From Deltaproteobacteria bacterium (GTDB taxonomy: Bacteria > Myxococcota_A > Polyangia > Haliangiales > Haliangiaceae), in assembly GCA_021413675.1 (NCBI GenBank), contig JAIOQA010000284.1, forward strand, positions 1-52,287: DNA of 52,287 bases, given 5' to 3'. Below the pieces are notes generated by a model that was not told the DNA's origin, ran no database searches, and worked only from the letters and a program-made list of their open reading frames with translations. Both the position numbers and the translations under genes were made by a program. Below are positions 7,578 through 18,149 of the stretch, piece after piece (within the stretch, counting starts at the first letter, position 1; each line of letters starts with the position of its first letter).

Positions 7578-9737
7578 ATGGAGCCGGTGAGCCTACCACC
7601 CGAGCTCCAGGCCGACTACGCGGCCCTGCGCAAACTCGGCATGTTCGATGGCGTGCCCAACGGCGCGCTCGCGGACGCGCTGCGCGCCGGTGGCCTGCAC
7701 CGCCGCACGATCGAGCGCGACGCGTTCCTGCTCGATCCGATCGGCCTGGCCGCGGGCGAGACCGCGCCGGTGTTCTTCGTGGTCGAGGGCCAGGTCGCGG
7801 CCGCGGTGTTCGAGGAGAGCGATCTCGCCGAGCGCCACGCGCTGCAGGTCCGCCTCGCCGGCCTGACCGAGGAGGAGCGCGAGGAGGAGTCGCTCATCAA
7901 GCCGCCGCCGCTGGCCCGCGTCGCGCGCAAGAACGTGGCGCTGTTCACCGCCGGCGACGTCTTCAATGGTGCGGCGCTCAGCCACGCCCGCGGCGCGCCC
8001 CTCGCCTTCTACGCCGCCGCACCGACCAGCGTGGTCGCCGTCGATCAGCGCACGGTCGCCGAGCTCGCCGCCCGCCACCCCGCGTTCGAGGCCCGCTTCC
8101 AGCGCGCGATCCACATCGCGCGCGAGCGGCTCGCGTTCGTCTCGGGCGTGAAGCAGGAGATCCTCGACTTCTTCGTGCGCCAGGGCATCTCGGTCGCAGG
8201 CGAGATGGTGCGCGTGCGCCAGCTCGACCTCTGCATCGACTGCAAGCTGTGCGAGGAGGCGTGCGAGGAGCGCTACGGCGCGCGCCGCCTGACTCTCGGC
8301 GGCTTCCAGCTGGGCATGCTGGACTTCGTCTACACCTGCCGGACCTGCACCGATCAGCGGTGCATCGACCCGTGCGAGTACGACTCGATCTCGTTCGATC
8401 CGAAGCGCAAGGAGGTCGTCATCAACGAGGCGACCTGCACCGGCTGCACCGCGTGCGCGCAGGCCTGCCCGTACGGCGCGATCGACATGGTCGAGGTCTT
8501 CGACAGCGCCAGCCCCACCTTCAAGGGCGCGTTCAAGGATCGCCTCGAGAAGAAGGGCGCGCTGGCGTTCGGCGGCGGCGCGCCGCGCATGGCCCGGCCG
8601 CGCCGCATCGCCAACAAGTGCGATCACTGCGGTGCCTACGGCGACCAGGCGTGCGTGTCGGCGTGCCCGACCGGCTCGCTGATCGAGGTCGACACCTACG
8701 ATCTGTTCCGCGAGCGCAGCGCGATCGCCGCGGCGATGGCGCGCAGCGGCTACGATCAAGATGCGCCCGGCCCGCGCGACGAGGTCCTGCCGACCGGCCC
8801 GTTCACCGAGGGCCTCTCGGTGCGCAACGGCGGCAAGGCCCGGATCCGGCGCGGCCGGTTCTGGCCGATGGCGTTCTGGGTGATCGGGCTGACCGCGTGG
8901 ACGCTGTGCCTCGCGGAGATCCTCCTGCGCCTGTACATGCCGGCCAAGTCGCTGCAGTTCTGGCTGCTCGGTCGCGAGCTGGTGGGCCAGGACGCCGCCG
9001 GCATCCTCGAGCACGTCGAGTTCCGCGCCGGCGATCGGCTCGCGGTGTGGTGCGGCGTCGGCGGCACCGCGCTCATGGTGATCGCCGCGATCTATCCGGT
9101 GTTCCGGCGCATCCGCATGTTCCGGTGGCTGGCGTCGAACACGATGTGGTTCGACTTCCACATGATGTCGGGCACGGTCGGCCCGCTGTTCGTGATGCTG
9201 CACGCGGCGATGAACTTCGCGTCGTGGGGCGCGGCCGCGTTCTGGAGCATGCTGATCGTCGTCATCTCCGGGGTGATCGGCCGCTACCTCTACACGCAGG
9301 TGCCGGACATGATGAACGGCCGCGAGCTCGAGGAGCTCGACCACGCGCGCGCGTTCGCCGCCGCGCGCACGCAGAACCCGGTCGCGCTGTCCGAGATCGA
9401 TCGCGAGCTCGGCGCCCACGGCCAGCGCGCCGACGCGATCGCGCGCTCGGCCGGCGTGCTGCGGGCGCTGGTCTGGCTGGTCAGCGAAGATCTCCGCCGG
9501 CCGGCGCGGTCGTGGAAGCGCCGAAAGCGGCTCGCCAAGCTCGGCGTCACCGGCGCGACCCGGCGCGATCTCGTGCGGCGCACCAGCCGCCTCCTGCGGG
9601 TCCACCGCGCCCGCGTGATCGCGCCCAAGGCCCAGCTCCTCCTCCACTCCTGGAAGAAGGTCCACGTCCCGTTCACCGTGCTGATGACCATCTTCACGGT
9701 CGTCCACGTCTGGGATGTGTGGGACCGGGCCTGGTAA
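7578..9737 (+). CDS. CNB-like / four [4Fe-4S] / membrane cytochrome-b-like redox protein
   Basis: A 719-residue three-part fusion. Residues ~10-195 resemble a cyclic-nucleotide-binding (CRP-type) fold (VFFVVEGQVAAAV, FTAGDVFNGAAL), but with a long charged insertion and without the conserved Arg of the phosphate-binding cassette. Residues ~219-363 hold four ferredoxin-like Cys sets: C219/222/225/229, C254/257/262/266, C287/290/293/297 and C348/351/359/363, as in HybA/DmsB/NrfC-type subunits. The C-terminal part has about five membrane segments (near 428-450, 487-510, 524-545, 550-570, 699-715). His residues in FDFHMM, MLHAAMN and HSWKKVH...VVHVW could bind b haems. Likely role: inner-membrane quinol-linked electron input to the downstream cytochrome. 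ATG 7578 is a choice; GTG 7539 and ATG 7458 are in frame. The TAA stop is part of the next gene's -10. Confidence 0.82.
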   Translation: MEPVSLPPELQADYAALRKLGMFDGVPNGALADALRAGGLHRRTIERDAFLLDPIGLAAGETAPVFFVVEGQVAAAVFEESDLAERHALQVRLAGLTEEEREEESLIKPPPLARVARKNVALFTAGDVFNGAALSHARGAPLAFYAAAPTSVVAVDQRTVAELAARHPAFEARFQRAIHIARERLAFVSGVKQEILDFFVRQGISVAGEMVRVRQLDLCIDCKLCEEACEERYGARRLTLGGFQLGMLDFVYTCRTCTDQRCIDPCEYDSISFDPKRKEVVINEATCTGCTACAQACPYGAIDMVEVFDSASPTFKGAFKDRLEKKGALAFGGGAPRMARPRRIANKCDHCGAYGDQACVSACPTGSLIEVDTYDLFRERSAIAAAMARSGYDQDAPGPRDEVLPTGPFTEGLSVRNGGKARIRRGRFWPMAFWVIGLTAWTLCLAEILLRLYMPAKSLQFWLLGRELVGQDAAGILEHVEFRAGDRLAVWCGVGGTALMVIAAIYPVFRRIRMFRWLASNTMWFDFHMMSGTVGPLFVMLHAAMNFASWGAAAFWSMLIVVISGVIGRYLYTQVPDMMNGRELEELDHARAFAAARTQNPVALSEIDRELGAHGQRADAIARSAGVLRALVWLVSEDLRRPARSWKRRKRLAKLGVTGATRRDLVRRTSRLLRVHRARVIAPKAQLLLHSWKKVHVPFTVLMTIFTVVHVWDVWDRAW

Positions 9738-9740
9738 GCT
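9735..9740 (+). promoter_or_regulatory. -10 element of the cytochrome gene, overlapping the upstream stop
   Basis: TAAGCT preceded by TGG (extended -10). The TAA is the stop codon of the 7578 gene. It ends 7 nt before ATG 9748 and 1 nt before ATG 9742, favouring 9748. Confidence 0.5.
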
Positions 9741-9747
9741 GATGACG

Positions 9748-12111
<2,364 letters not shown>

Positions 12112-12125
12112 GCGGGGGGCGTCGC

Positions 12126-13730
12126 ATGCGCGCTGCGGCGATCGCGCTGGCCGCGCTGGCGGCCGCGCGGGCGGCCCACGCCGACACGCCCACCGCCGAC
12201 GAGGATCGGTTCTTCGTCGACAAGGTCGACGACGAGCGCAGCGAGGACCGCACGCTCTGGCAGGGCAGCCTGACCTCGACCTCGTTCCTGCACCGCGAGA
12301 ATGCGGGCGTGGCCACGCCGCTATCGACCGGCACCCAGGGCGCCGAGAACGCCGCGCCGTTCATGCGGATGTTCACCGACCTGCGCGCGCAGCTCGACGC
12401 GCGCCACGTCAAGGGCGGCAACTGGGACGCCCGCGTCGACGCGCGCCTGCGCTACAGCGCGAAGGGCGACGGCGAGTACAACCTGCAGTCGGGCACGTTC
12501 GGCGGCAACGAGTACGATCTGCGCGAGCTGTACCTGGTCCGCGGCGGCGCGCGCACCGACGTCAGCCTCGGCCGCCAGATCGTCCTCGATCTCGGCGGGA
12601 TCAAGATCGACGGCATCCGCATCGATCGCGCGGCGTCGCAGAAGTGGACCTACCTCGGGTTCGCCGGGCTCTACCCGGTGCGCGGGTCGCGCTCGATCAC
12701 CACCGACTACCCACCGGCGCGGATCGCCGGAGGCACGCGCGGCGGGCGCATCCTGCCCGGCGCGGTCGGCGGCGGCGCGGCCTACCGCACGCAGCAGGCC
12801 TACGGCGCGCTCGGCGCGGTCGCGATCGCGTCCTTGACCAAGGACACCGCGACCCAGACCAACGAGTCGCCGCGGCTGTACCTGACCGCGAATGGCTACT
12901 GGCGGCCGCGCATCACGCTCGATCTGTTCCACTACGCGGTCGTCGATCTCGTCGGCGCGAACGGCGCGGCGCTGACCAACCTGTCGCTGGGCGCCGACTG
13001 GAAGCCGGCGCCGCGCATGCGCGTGACCGCGCTCGTCAACCAGACCGACACCGAGACGCTCAACGTGCAGGCCCAGGCCCGGCTGCAGGAGCCGCAGCCG
13101 CTCGGCGTCACGTTCAACAACGAGGTCTTCGTGGCGCGCCTGTCGACCCTGTCGGCGCGGCTGGGCCTGTCGGTGTCGCTGGGCGCGACCGGCCGGTTCG
13201 AGATCTCGACCTCGGGCGCGGTCCGCCGCCGCCCGGACCTCACGCTGACGACCAGCGATGGCACCACCAAGGTGACCGTCGCCGCCGCCCAGACCGCCGA
13301 GGTCATGCTGCAGGCGGTCGACCGGCGCTCGATCCTCGGGCTGCGGATCAGCGGCTCGGTGCTGCGGTCGTTCGGCGTCGGCAACAACTTCGCGCGCACG
13401 TCGTCGCTCATCGCGCGGCTGTCGGCGGAGCGCGAGCTCGCCGAGGGCAAGGGCGACCTGTCGGGGAGCCTGGGCTACTCGAGCTCGTCGGATGACAACA
13501 TCGGCGTGACCTGCGATGGCGTCACGCTGTCGACCTGCTGGGGCTCGGCCAAGAGCCGCACGATCTCGCTCGAGGGCGCCGGCTCGTACCGCCTCGGCCG
13601 TAGCTGGCTGGGCATCGCGAGCCTCGAGCTCGCGAACCAGTCGCTGCAGGTCACCGACGCGATGAAGCTGGTGCCGCAGCCGGGCATCATCATGGTCACC
13701 GCGCTCGTCCGGCTGTCGTACCGGTTCTGA
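12126..13730 (+). CDS. Outer-membrane beta-barrel, probable cytochrome-conduit porin
   Basis: A 534-residue outer-membrane protein. The signal peptide (MRAAAIALAALAAARAAHA) is followed by long alternating amphipathic strands throughout and a C-terminal aromatic residue (VTALVRLSYRF), the usual signal for BAM insertion. Strand density suggests a large barrel of roughly 18-22 strands. It has no haem motifs. It sits 14 bp after the 30-haem cytochrome, so a MtrB/OmbB-like role as a sheath that carries electrons through the outer membrane is plausible, though sequence similarity to those families is not evident. An in-frame GTG at 12108 overlaps the cytochrome stop as GTGA and could allow translational coupling; ATG 12126 gives a cleaner signal peptide. 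Confidence 0.78.
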   Translation: MRAAAIALAALAAARAAHADTPTADEDRFFVDKVDDERSEDRTLWQGSLTSTSFLHRENAGVATPLSTGTQGAENAAPFMRMFTDLRAQLDARHVKGGNWDARVDARLRYSAKGDGEYNLQSGTFGGNEYDLRELYLVRGGARTDVSLGRQIVLDLGGIKIDGIRIDRAASQKWTYLGFAGLYPVRGSRSITTDYPPARIAGGTRGGRILPGAVGGGAAYRTQQAYGALGAVAIASLTKDTATQTNESPRLYLTANGYWRPRITLDLFHYAVVDLVGANGAALTNLSLGADWKPAPRMRVTALVNQTDTETLNVQAQARLQEPQPLGVTFNNEVFVARLSTLSARLGLSVSLGATGRFEISTSGAVRRRPDLTLTTSDGTTKVTVAAAQTAEVMLQAVDRRSILGLRISGSVLRSFGVGNNFARTSSLIARLSAERELAEGKGDLSGSLGYSSSSDDNIGVTCDGVTLSTCWGSAKSRTISLEGAGSYRLGRSWLGIASLELANQSLQVTDAMKLVPQPGIIMVTALVRLSYRF

Positions 13731-13785
13731 TCTCACGCTCGCCGGTTTCGGCGGTCGATCTCGGCGGCGACGGGGCGCTCGCGGC

Positions 13786-13791
13786 TACGCT
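13786..13791 (+). promoter_or_regulatory. -10 element of the 13799 gene (leaderless geometry)
   Basis: TACGCT ending 7 nt before the ATG. This suggests the lipoprotein gene is transcribed separately from the electron-transfer genes. Confidence 0.5.
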
Positions 13792-13798
13792 CGAGCCC

Positions 13799-15481
13799 AT
13801 GCGCTCGTTCTGCCTCGCCGCGTCGCTGCTCGCGGCCTGTGGTTCGTCAACGCCCGCGCCGGTCGGGCCCGGATCGGCAGCGGGATCCGGCTCCGAGGTC
13901 GGCGCGGGATCCGGTGCCGCGCCGACCGGCTCCGGAACGGGATCGGTGGCGCACCCGCTGCCCGCCGCCGCGGTCGCGGCGCTCGCCGCCTACGGGTCGC
14001 CCCACGCCGCGCCGATCTACGTGCCCGCGTCCCACAAGGACGTCGAGCACTGGGTCGCGTTCGTCGGCGGCGACGCCGCGCTGTCCGCGTGGCTGGTCAC
14101 GCCCAGCGACCCGGCCCACCTGCTCGTCCCCGTCGCGGGCTGGCCGGTCGGCGTGCGCGTGACCGGCGGCGTGGGCGAGATCGGTGACCGCGGCCTCGAC
14201 GGTGGCGAGGTCGACCGCGACGCCGCGAACGCCTACGTGCTGGTCGAGTCCCGGGCCGGAATGGGCCAGGCCGCGGGCCTGCGGGGCGGCGTCCGCATCG
14301 CGATCAACGCGCCGCCCGACGCGCCCGGGAGCGTCGTCATGAACGACCGCGTGTTGCTGGCGCTGTCGGGGGTCACTGACGCCGCCGCGATCGGGCCCCG
14401 CCTCGATGCGCTCGCGGCCGACGTCAAGGCCGTGTACGAGCTCTTGCCCGCCAACCAGCTCGAGGCGTTCGCCACGTACCTCAGCTCCTGGGACGCCGCA
14501 GCCGGCCTCATCCCGCGGAACGGGGTCGTGCTCGGGGACCTGTGGCAGTACGCCTTCATCGCGCCCGATGCCGACGTCCCCGCGCCGACCACCGAGGTCG
14601 CCGAGCTGCAGGGGTTGATCGTCCGCAGCGAGTGGTTCTGCGCCTGGACCGCGTGCACCGATGGCGTCCAGATCGCGGTGCTGGGCGTCGACGAGGGCCA
14701 CCTGGTGGTCCGCGCGATGCTGCGCCAGGCGCGTGGCCCAGCGCCGACCGCGGACGAGCCGCGCGCCGTGGCGACGCCGCGCGACCCCGCGGAGCCGCTG
14801 GCGACCGCGCGCGCGCTCGGCCTGCTCGACGCCAAGGTGCTGGCCGCGGGCGCGACCCCGCGCGGCTGGACCGCGGTCGTGGCCACCGGCGACAGCGCCG
14901 AGCTGATCGCGCGCGACGGCGATCTCGTCGCGGCGAGCGAGCTCCACCTCGACGAGCCCGTGGCGCCGCAGCTGGTGCGCTTCGTCGACATCGATGGCGA
15001 CGGCCTCGCCGAGGTCGCGCTGCCGCACCGGAGCGCGACCGGCGAACCCTACACGACGTTCCGGAGAGCCGATGGATCGAGCGACGTCGGCGCCGGGATC
15101 GCGGCGATCGGCGCCAGGACGCCCGACGACGCGATCGCGCGCGCGCTGGCGATCCCGGCCTACACGCTCGTCCCGGACGAGGCGTGCGCCGTGCTCACGC
15201 GCATCACCAGCGCGAGCTCGCTGGCCAAGGAAGGCCGCGGCACCGCGGTGGTCTACGCGTTCACCGAGCCGGGACAACCCGAAGTCCGGCACGAGCGGCT
15301 CGGCCAGGACGCCGCGGCGGCGCTGCACGCGACGTTCAAGGATGGGTGCCGGCTGGTCTGCGACCCGCGGCGGCCGATCTGCCACACGACCGAGGAGGGT
15401 CCAGGGGTCACCTACCACCTGTTCGCCCTCGACCGCACCGGGCTCGGGCTGGTGGCCGCCACGGTCTACCGCGGGTCGTGA
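13799..15481 (+). CDS. Hypothetical lipoprotein with a calcium-binding-like loop
   Basis: A 560-residue lipoprotein of no recognised family. The lipobox is LLAAC (Cys14), followed by a Gly/Ser/Ala-rich linker to about residue 55. The body has mixed strands and helices. A DIDGDGLAEVALPHR segment near residue 398 matches the DxDxDG calcium loop seen in VCBS/FG-GAP repeats. Cysteines in WFCAWTACTDG and CRLVCDPRRPICH may form disulphides. It ends 16 bp before the convergent stop of the RCC1-like gene. It may be an outer-membrane or periplasmic surface protein. Proximity to the cytochrome locus might be incidental because it has its own promoter-like element. Confidence 0.7.
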   Translation: MRSFCLAASLLAACGSSTPAPVGPGSAAGSGSEVGAGSGAAPTGSGTGSVAHPLPAAAVAALAAYGSPHAAPIYVPASHKDVEHWVAFVGGDAALSAWLVTPSDPAHLLVPVAGWPVGVRVTGGVGEIGDRGLDGGEVDRDAANAYVLVESRAGMGQAAGLRGGVRIAINAPPDAPGSVVMNDRVLLALSGVTDAAAIGPRLDALAADVKAVYELLPANQLEAFATYLSSWDAAAGLIPRNGVVLGDLWQYAFIAPDADVPAPTTEVAELQGLIVRSEWFCAWTACTDGVQIAVLGVDEGHLVVRAMLRQARGPAPTADEPRAVATPRDPAEPLATARALGLLDAKVLAAGATPRGWTAVVATGDSAELIARDGDLVAASELHLDEPVAPQLVRFVDIDGDGLAEVALPHRSATGEPYTTFRRADGSSDVGAGIAAIGARTPDDAIARALAIPAYTLVPDEACAVLTRITSASSLAKEGRGTAVVYAFTEPGQPEVRHERLGQDAAAALHATFKDGCRLVCDPRRPICHTTEEGPGVTYHLFALDRTGLGLVAATVYRGS

Positions 15482-15497
15482 GGGCGCACCCGCGACG

Positions 15498-16952
15498 CTA
15501 CATGCCGCAGACCGCGACGGTCGCGTCGTAGCTGCCGCGCAGGTAGTGGTGGTTGGCCTTGATGTAGTACGTGCCGTCGTAGCCGCTGGTCGCGAACGAC
15601 GCGAGCCCGAGGACGCCCGCGACCGGCGCGCCGCCGAAGACGAGCGGCTGGGCGTAGCCGTTCGAGCCCGTGCCCAGGCCCCAGCACCAGACGGTGCCAT
15701 CGCCGCGCACCGCGCACGCCGCGAGGTACTCGCTGACCAGCGCGGACACGTCGTCGAGCGGCACGCCCGCGCTCGTCATCACGGCGGTCGGCGTCTGCTG
15801 GCAGTAGTTGGCGTTGCAGATCGTCCACTGGTTCGTGGCGGTGCCCTCGCCCAGCGCGCCGCTGGCGCCCCAGGCATAGACCCGGTGATCGGCGGCGAGC
15901 GCGTAGTTGCCATCCTGGCCCGCGGCGATCGCCGTGACGCCGGCCGGCGGGTTCAGGATCGGCGTCGGATAGAGGCGCGCGGTGGTGTCGCCCTGCGCGA
16001 GGCCGCCGCGGATGTTGGCGCCCCAGCAGCTCACGACGCCGCCGGCGAGCACGCATGCCTCGCGATACGCGACCGAGACCTGGGTGACGCTGGTCAGCGC
16101 GGTGCTCGGCGTGGCCTTGATCTGCACCGGGTAGCCCTCGTCGTGGCCGGTCTGCATCAGGTTGCCGTCGGTCTTCGCGCCCCAGCACCAGAGCGTGTGG
16201 TCGGCGCGGATCGCGCACATCGGCACCGGATAGAAGCCCTGGCCACCGCGCTGGAGCGCGAGCGCGTCGCCGAGCGTGCCGCCGCCGGCGAGCTGCACCG
16301 GCGTCGCGGCGTACGCGGTGGTCGCCGAGCCGGCGGCATCGCCGTTGCCGAGCGCGCCGGACAGGCCGACGCCGGCGGCCTTGGCCCAGCACCAGACCGA
16401 GCTGTCGGTGCGGCGCGCGCACGAGGCCCACTGCTGATCGACGACCTCGGCGATGTTGTCGAGCGGCGCGGCGGTGGCGGCGTTCATCACGATCTGGCCG
16501 CCGTAGTGCTGGAGGCGGCCATCGGTGAGGACGATGTAGTCGCCGAAGATCTGCGCGATGCAGGTGGTCGGCATCGCGTCGGGCGCGGCGTCGGGGTGCG
16601 CGTCGGGGTGCGCGTCGGGCATGGCGTCGGGCGCGGCGTCCGGCATCGCATCGGGCGCCGACGCATCCGCGGAGGACGCATCCGCGACCGACGCATCCGC
16701 GGCCGACGCATCCGCGGCCGACGCATCGAGCGCGCCATCCGCGAGCGCGCCATCCGCCGATGCATCCACCGCTCCCACAGCGGCGTCGACACGCGCCGCA
16801 TCGCTGGCGCCGGCATCGGGGAACGACTGACCGCCGCCGCACGCGCTCAGCGAGGCGGCGATGGCGAGGACGAGCGAGCGACGATCGGGCGCGACCACGG
16901 ACCGGGAGAGTCCGGGTCGCGCGAATGTGACCTCCGGATCAGGGCCTGCCAT
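15498..16952 (-). CDS. RCC1-repeat lipoprotein
   Basis: A lipoprotein of about 484 residues. The lipobox is SLSAC, followed by a long Ala-Asp-Ala linker built of short tandem repeats. The rest is a beta-propeller of RCC1 type. At least five blades are recognisable by their CxxxxDxxxWCWG signature: SSVWCWAKAAG, HTLWCWGAKTDG, GVVSCWGANIRG, HRVYAWGASGAL and GTVWCWGLGTGS. Such secreted RCC1 (alpha-tubulin-suppressor-like) proteins are expanded in Myxococcota and are probably surface binding proteins. The frame stays open up to 17039. I place the start at ATG 16952 because a TGACAT/GACATC element lies 7-8 nt upstream and it gives a more usual signal length. GTG 16898 is also possible and would leave an even shorter signal. 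Confidence 0.82.
   Translation of the reverse strand: MAGPDPEVTFARPGLSRSVVAPDRRSLVLAIAASLSACGGGQSFPDAGASDAARVDAAVGAVDASADGALADGALDASAADASAADASVADASSADASAPDAMPDAAPDAMPDAHPDAHPDAAPDAMPTTCIAQIFGDYIVLTDGRLQHYGGQIVMNAATAAPLDNIAEVVDQQWASCARRTDSSVWCWAKAAGVGLSGALGNGDAAGSATTAYAATPVQLAGGGTLGDALALQRGGQGFYPVPMCAIRADHTLWCWGAKTDGNLMQTGHDEGYPVQIKATPSTALTSVTQVSVAYREACVLAGGVVSCWGANIRGGLAQGDTTARLYPTPILNPPAGVTAIAAGQDGNYALAADHRVYAWGASGALGEGTATNQWTICNANYCQQTPTAVMTSAGVPLDDVSALVSEYLAACAVRGDGTVWCWGLGTGSNGYAQPLVFGGAPVAGVLGLASFATSGYDGTYYIKANHHYLRGSYDATVAVCGM
16576..16734 (-). repeat. Two adjoining in-frame tandem repeats in the lipoprotein linker
   Basis: Seven 12-bp units of the GCGTCGGGCGCG type occupy 16576-16659 and encode P-D-A-x. 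Five 15-bp units of the GACGCATCCGCGGCC type occupy 16660-16734 and encode A-D-A-S-A. Both lie in the linker between the lipid anchor and the RCC1 propeller. The clean phase change from 12 to 15 bp suggests two separate slippage expansions. Confidence 0.85.
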
Positions 16953-17048
16953 CCGTCCGGATGTCAGGGCCCCTTCTCGATCGATCGGCCCCGTCGAGGA
17001 CGACGGTCCCGATCTCATCCGGAACCTGAACCGGCTCACTTCGTTCGC

Positions 17049-18149
17049 CTAGGGCGCCGGTCGGGTGACCGTGTTGCCCGCGAGCGTGACCGCGGCGATC
17101 CGCGCGAGCGCCCGCCCGTCGAGGGTCGCGCCGGTGCCGAGCGAGATCGCCTGGTCGGCCATGATCGTCCCCGCGAACGCGGAGGTCGTGCCGAGGGTCG
17201 CCGACGAGCCGACCTGCCAGTACACGTTCGCCGCGCGCGCACCGCCGGCCAGGATCACCTGTCGTCCGCTGGTCGTCGTCAGCGTCGACGCCATCTGGAA
17301 GATGAACACCGCGTCGCCGTCGCCCTGGGCGTCGAGGGTGAGATCGCCCGACGTGATCCCGAGCGACGACGTCGAGTGGTACAGCCCGGGCGTCAGCGTC
17401 ATGCCGCCGAGGTTGCCGGCCACCGTCACCGCGCACAGCGTGCGGCCCGCGGCGTCGTTGAAGGCGGTCGTGAGATCCGCCGTGCCCTGGGCCGCGGTCG
17501 GATCGCCGAGGTGCTGCGCGCCGGTCACGTTGCCGGGCGGGAAGCCGGTCACCGCGGTCCCCGGGCTGACCCCGAGATCGCCGGTGACCTGGGTCGCGCC
17601 GGTGCTGGTCACCGTCGAGCCCGCGAGCACCGCGAAGTTCCCGGCGGTGAGGAGCGCCACCGGCGCGAGGCTGCACGCGCCGGTGGTGAAGGTCCACACG
17701 TGATCGGCGACGAGCGCGGCGCCCTGCGGATCGCGCGCGCCGGTGGTGATCCGCGCGGTGTAGACCAGCCCCAGACCGAGGACGGTGTCGGGCGTGAAGG
17801 TCGCGGTGCTGCCCGCGTAGGTCACGACGCCAGCGATCGGCGTCGCGCCCTGGCGCACGAGGAAGGTGGTCGCGGTCAACGTCGTCGAGTCCATCGGCCG
17901 ATCGAAGGTCGCGGTGATCGTGCGGTTGATCGACACGTCGATCGCGACGTCGGCAGGGCCGGTCGCGATCACCCGCGGCGCGAGGCTCGCGTCCGACGTG
18001 CGCGCGTCGGGGTCGCCCGCGCCACCGTCGGTACGCGCGTCGGCGGCGCCGACCGCGCCGTCACGGCCGAGCGGAAACTCGACGAGCTGATCACCGCAGG
18101 CCGGCAGGATCACGAGGAGGAGGAAGAGCGCGCGAGGGAAGGCGATCAT
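17049..18149 (-). CDS. Lipoprotein with Big_5-like domain and DUF3494 ice-binding-like domain
   Basis: A 366-residue lipoprotein (lipobox ILPAC, Cys18). After an Asp/Ala-rich linker, residues ~50-150 match a bacterial Ig-like Big_5 domain (VSINRTITATFDRPMDSTTL, DHVWTFTTG). Residues ~155-364 match the DUF3494 beta-solenoid: FAVLAGSTVTSTGATQVTGD, GVSPGTAVTGFPPG, DLTTAFNDAAGRT, LGGMTLTPGLYHS, DAVFIFQMASTL, NVYWQVGSSATLGT and GRALARIAAVTL. DUF3494 proteins include antifreeze and ice-recrystallisation-inhibiting proteins, but many relatives are adhesins, so ice binding is not assured. The ATG overlaps the stop of the OmpA gene as ATGA (18146-18149), implying translational coupling and a shared envelope role. 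Confidence 0.88.
   Translation of the reverse strand: MIAFPRALFLLLVILPACGDQLVEFPLGRDGAVGAADARTDGGAGDPDARTSDASLAPRVIATGPADVAIDVSINRTITATFDRPMDSTTLTATTFLVRQGATPIAGVVTYAGSTATFTPDTVLGLGLVYTARITTGARDPQGAALVADHVWTFTTGACSLAPVALLTAGNFAVLAGSTVTSTGATQVTGDLGVSPGTAVTGFPPGNVTGAQHLGDPTAAQGTADLTTAFNDAAGRTLCAVTVAGNLGGMTLTPGLYHSTSSLGITSGDLTLDAQGDGDAVFIFQMASTLTTTSGRQVILAGGARAANVYWQVGSSATLGTTSAFAGTIMADQAISLGTGATLDGRALARIAAVTLAGNTVTRPAP

Noticed and set aside
13799..15481. Fourth component of the electron conduit
   Set aside because: It has no haem or Fe-S motifs and its own -10 element. Linkage to the conduit is not supported beyond proximity.
16660..16734. CRISPR array
   Set aside because: The 15-bp units are directly adjacent, without spacers, and are in frame with a coding linker.
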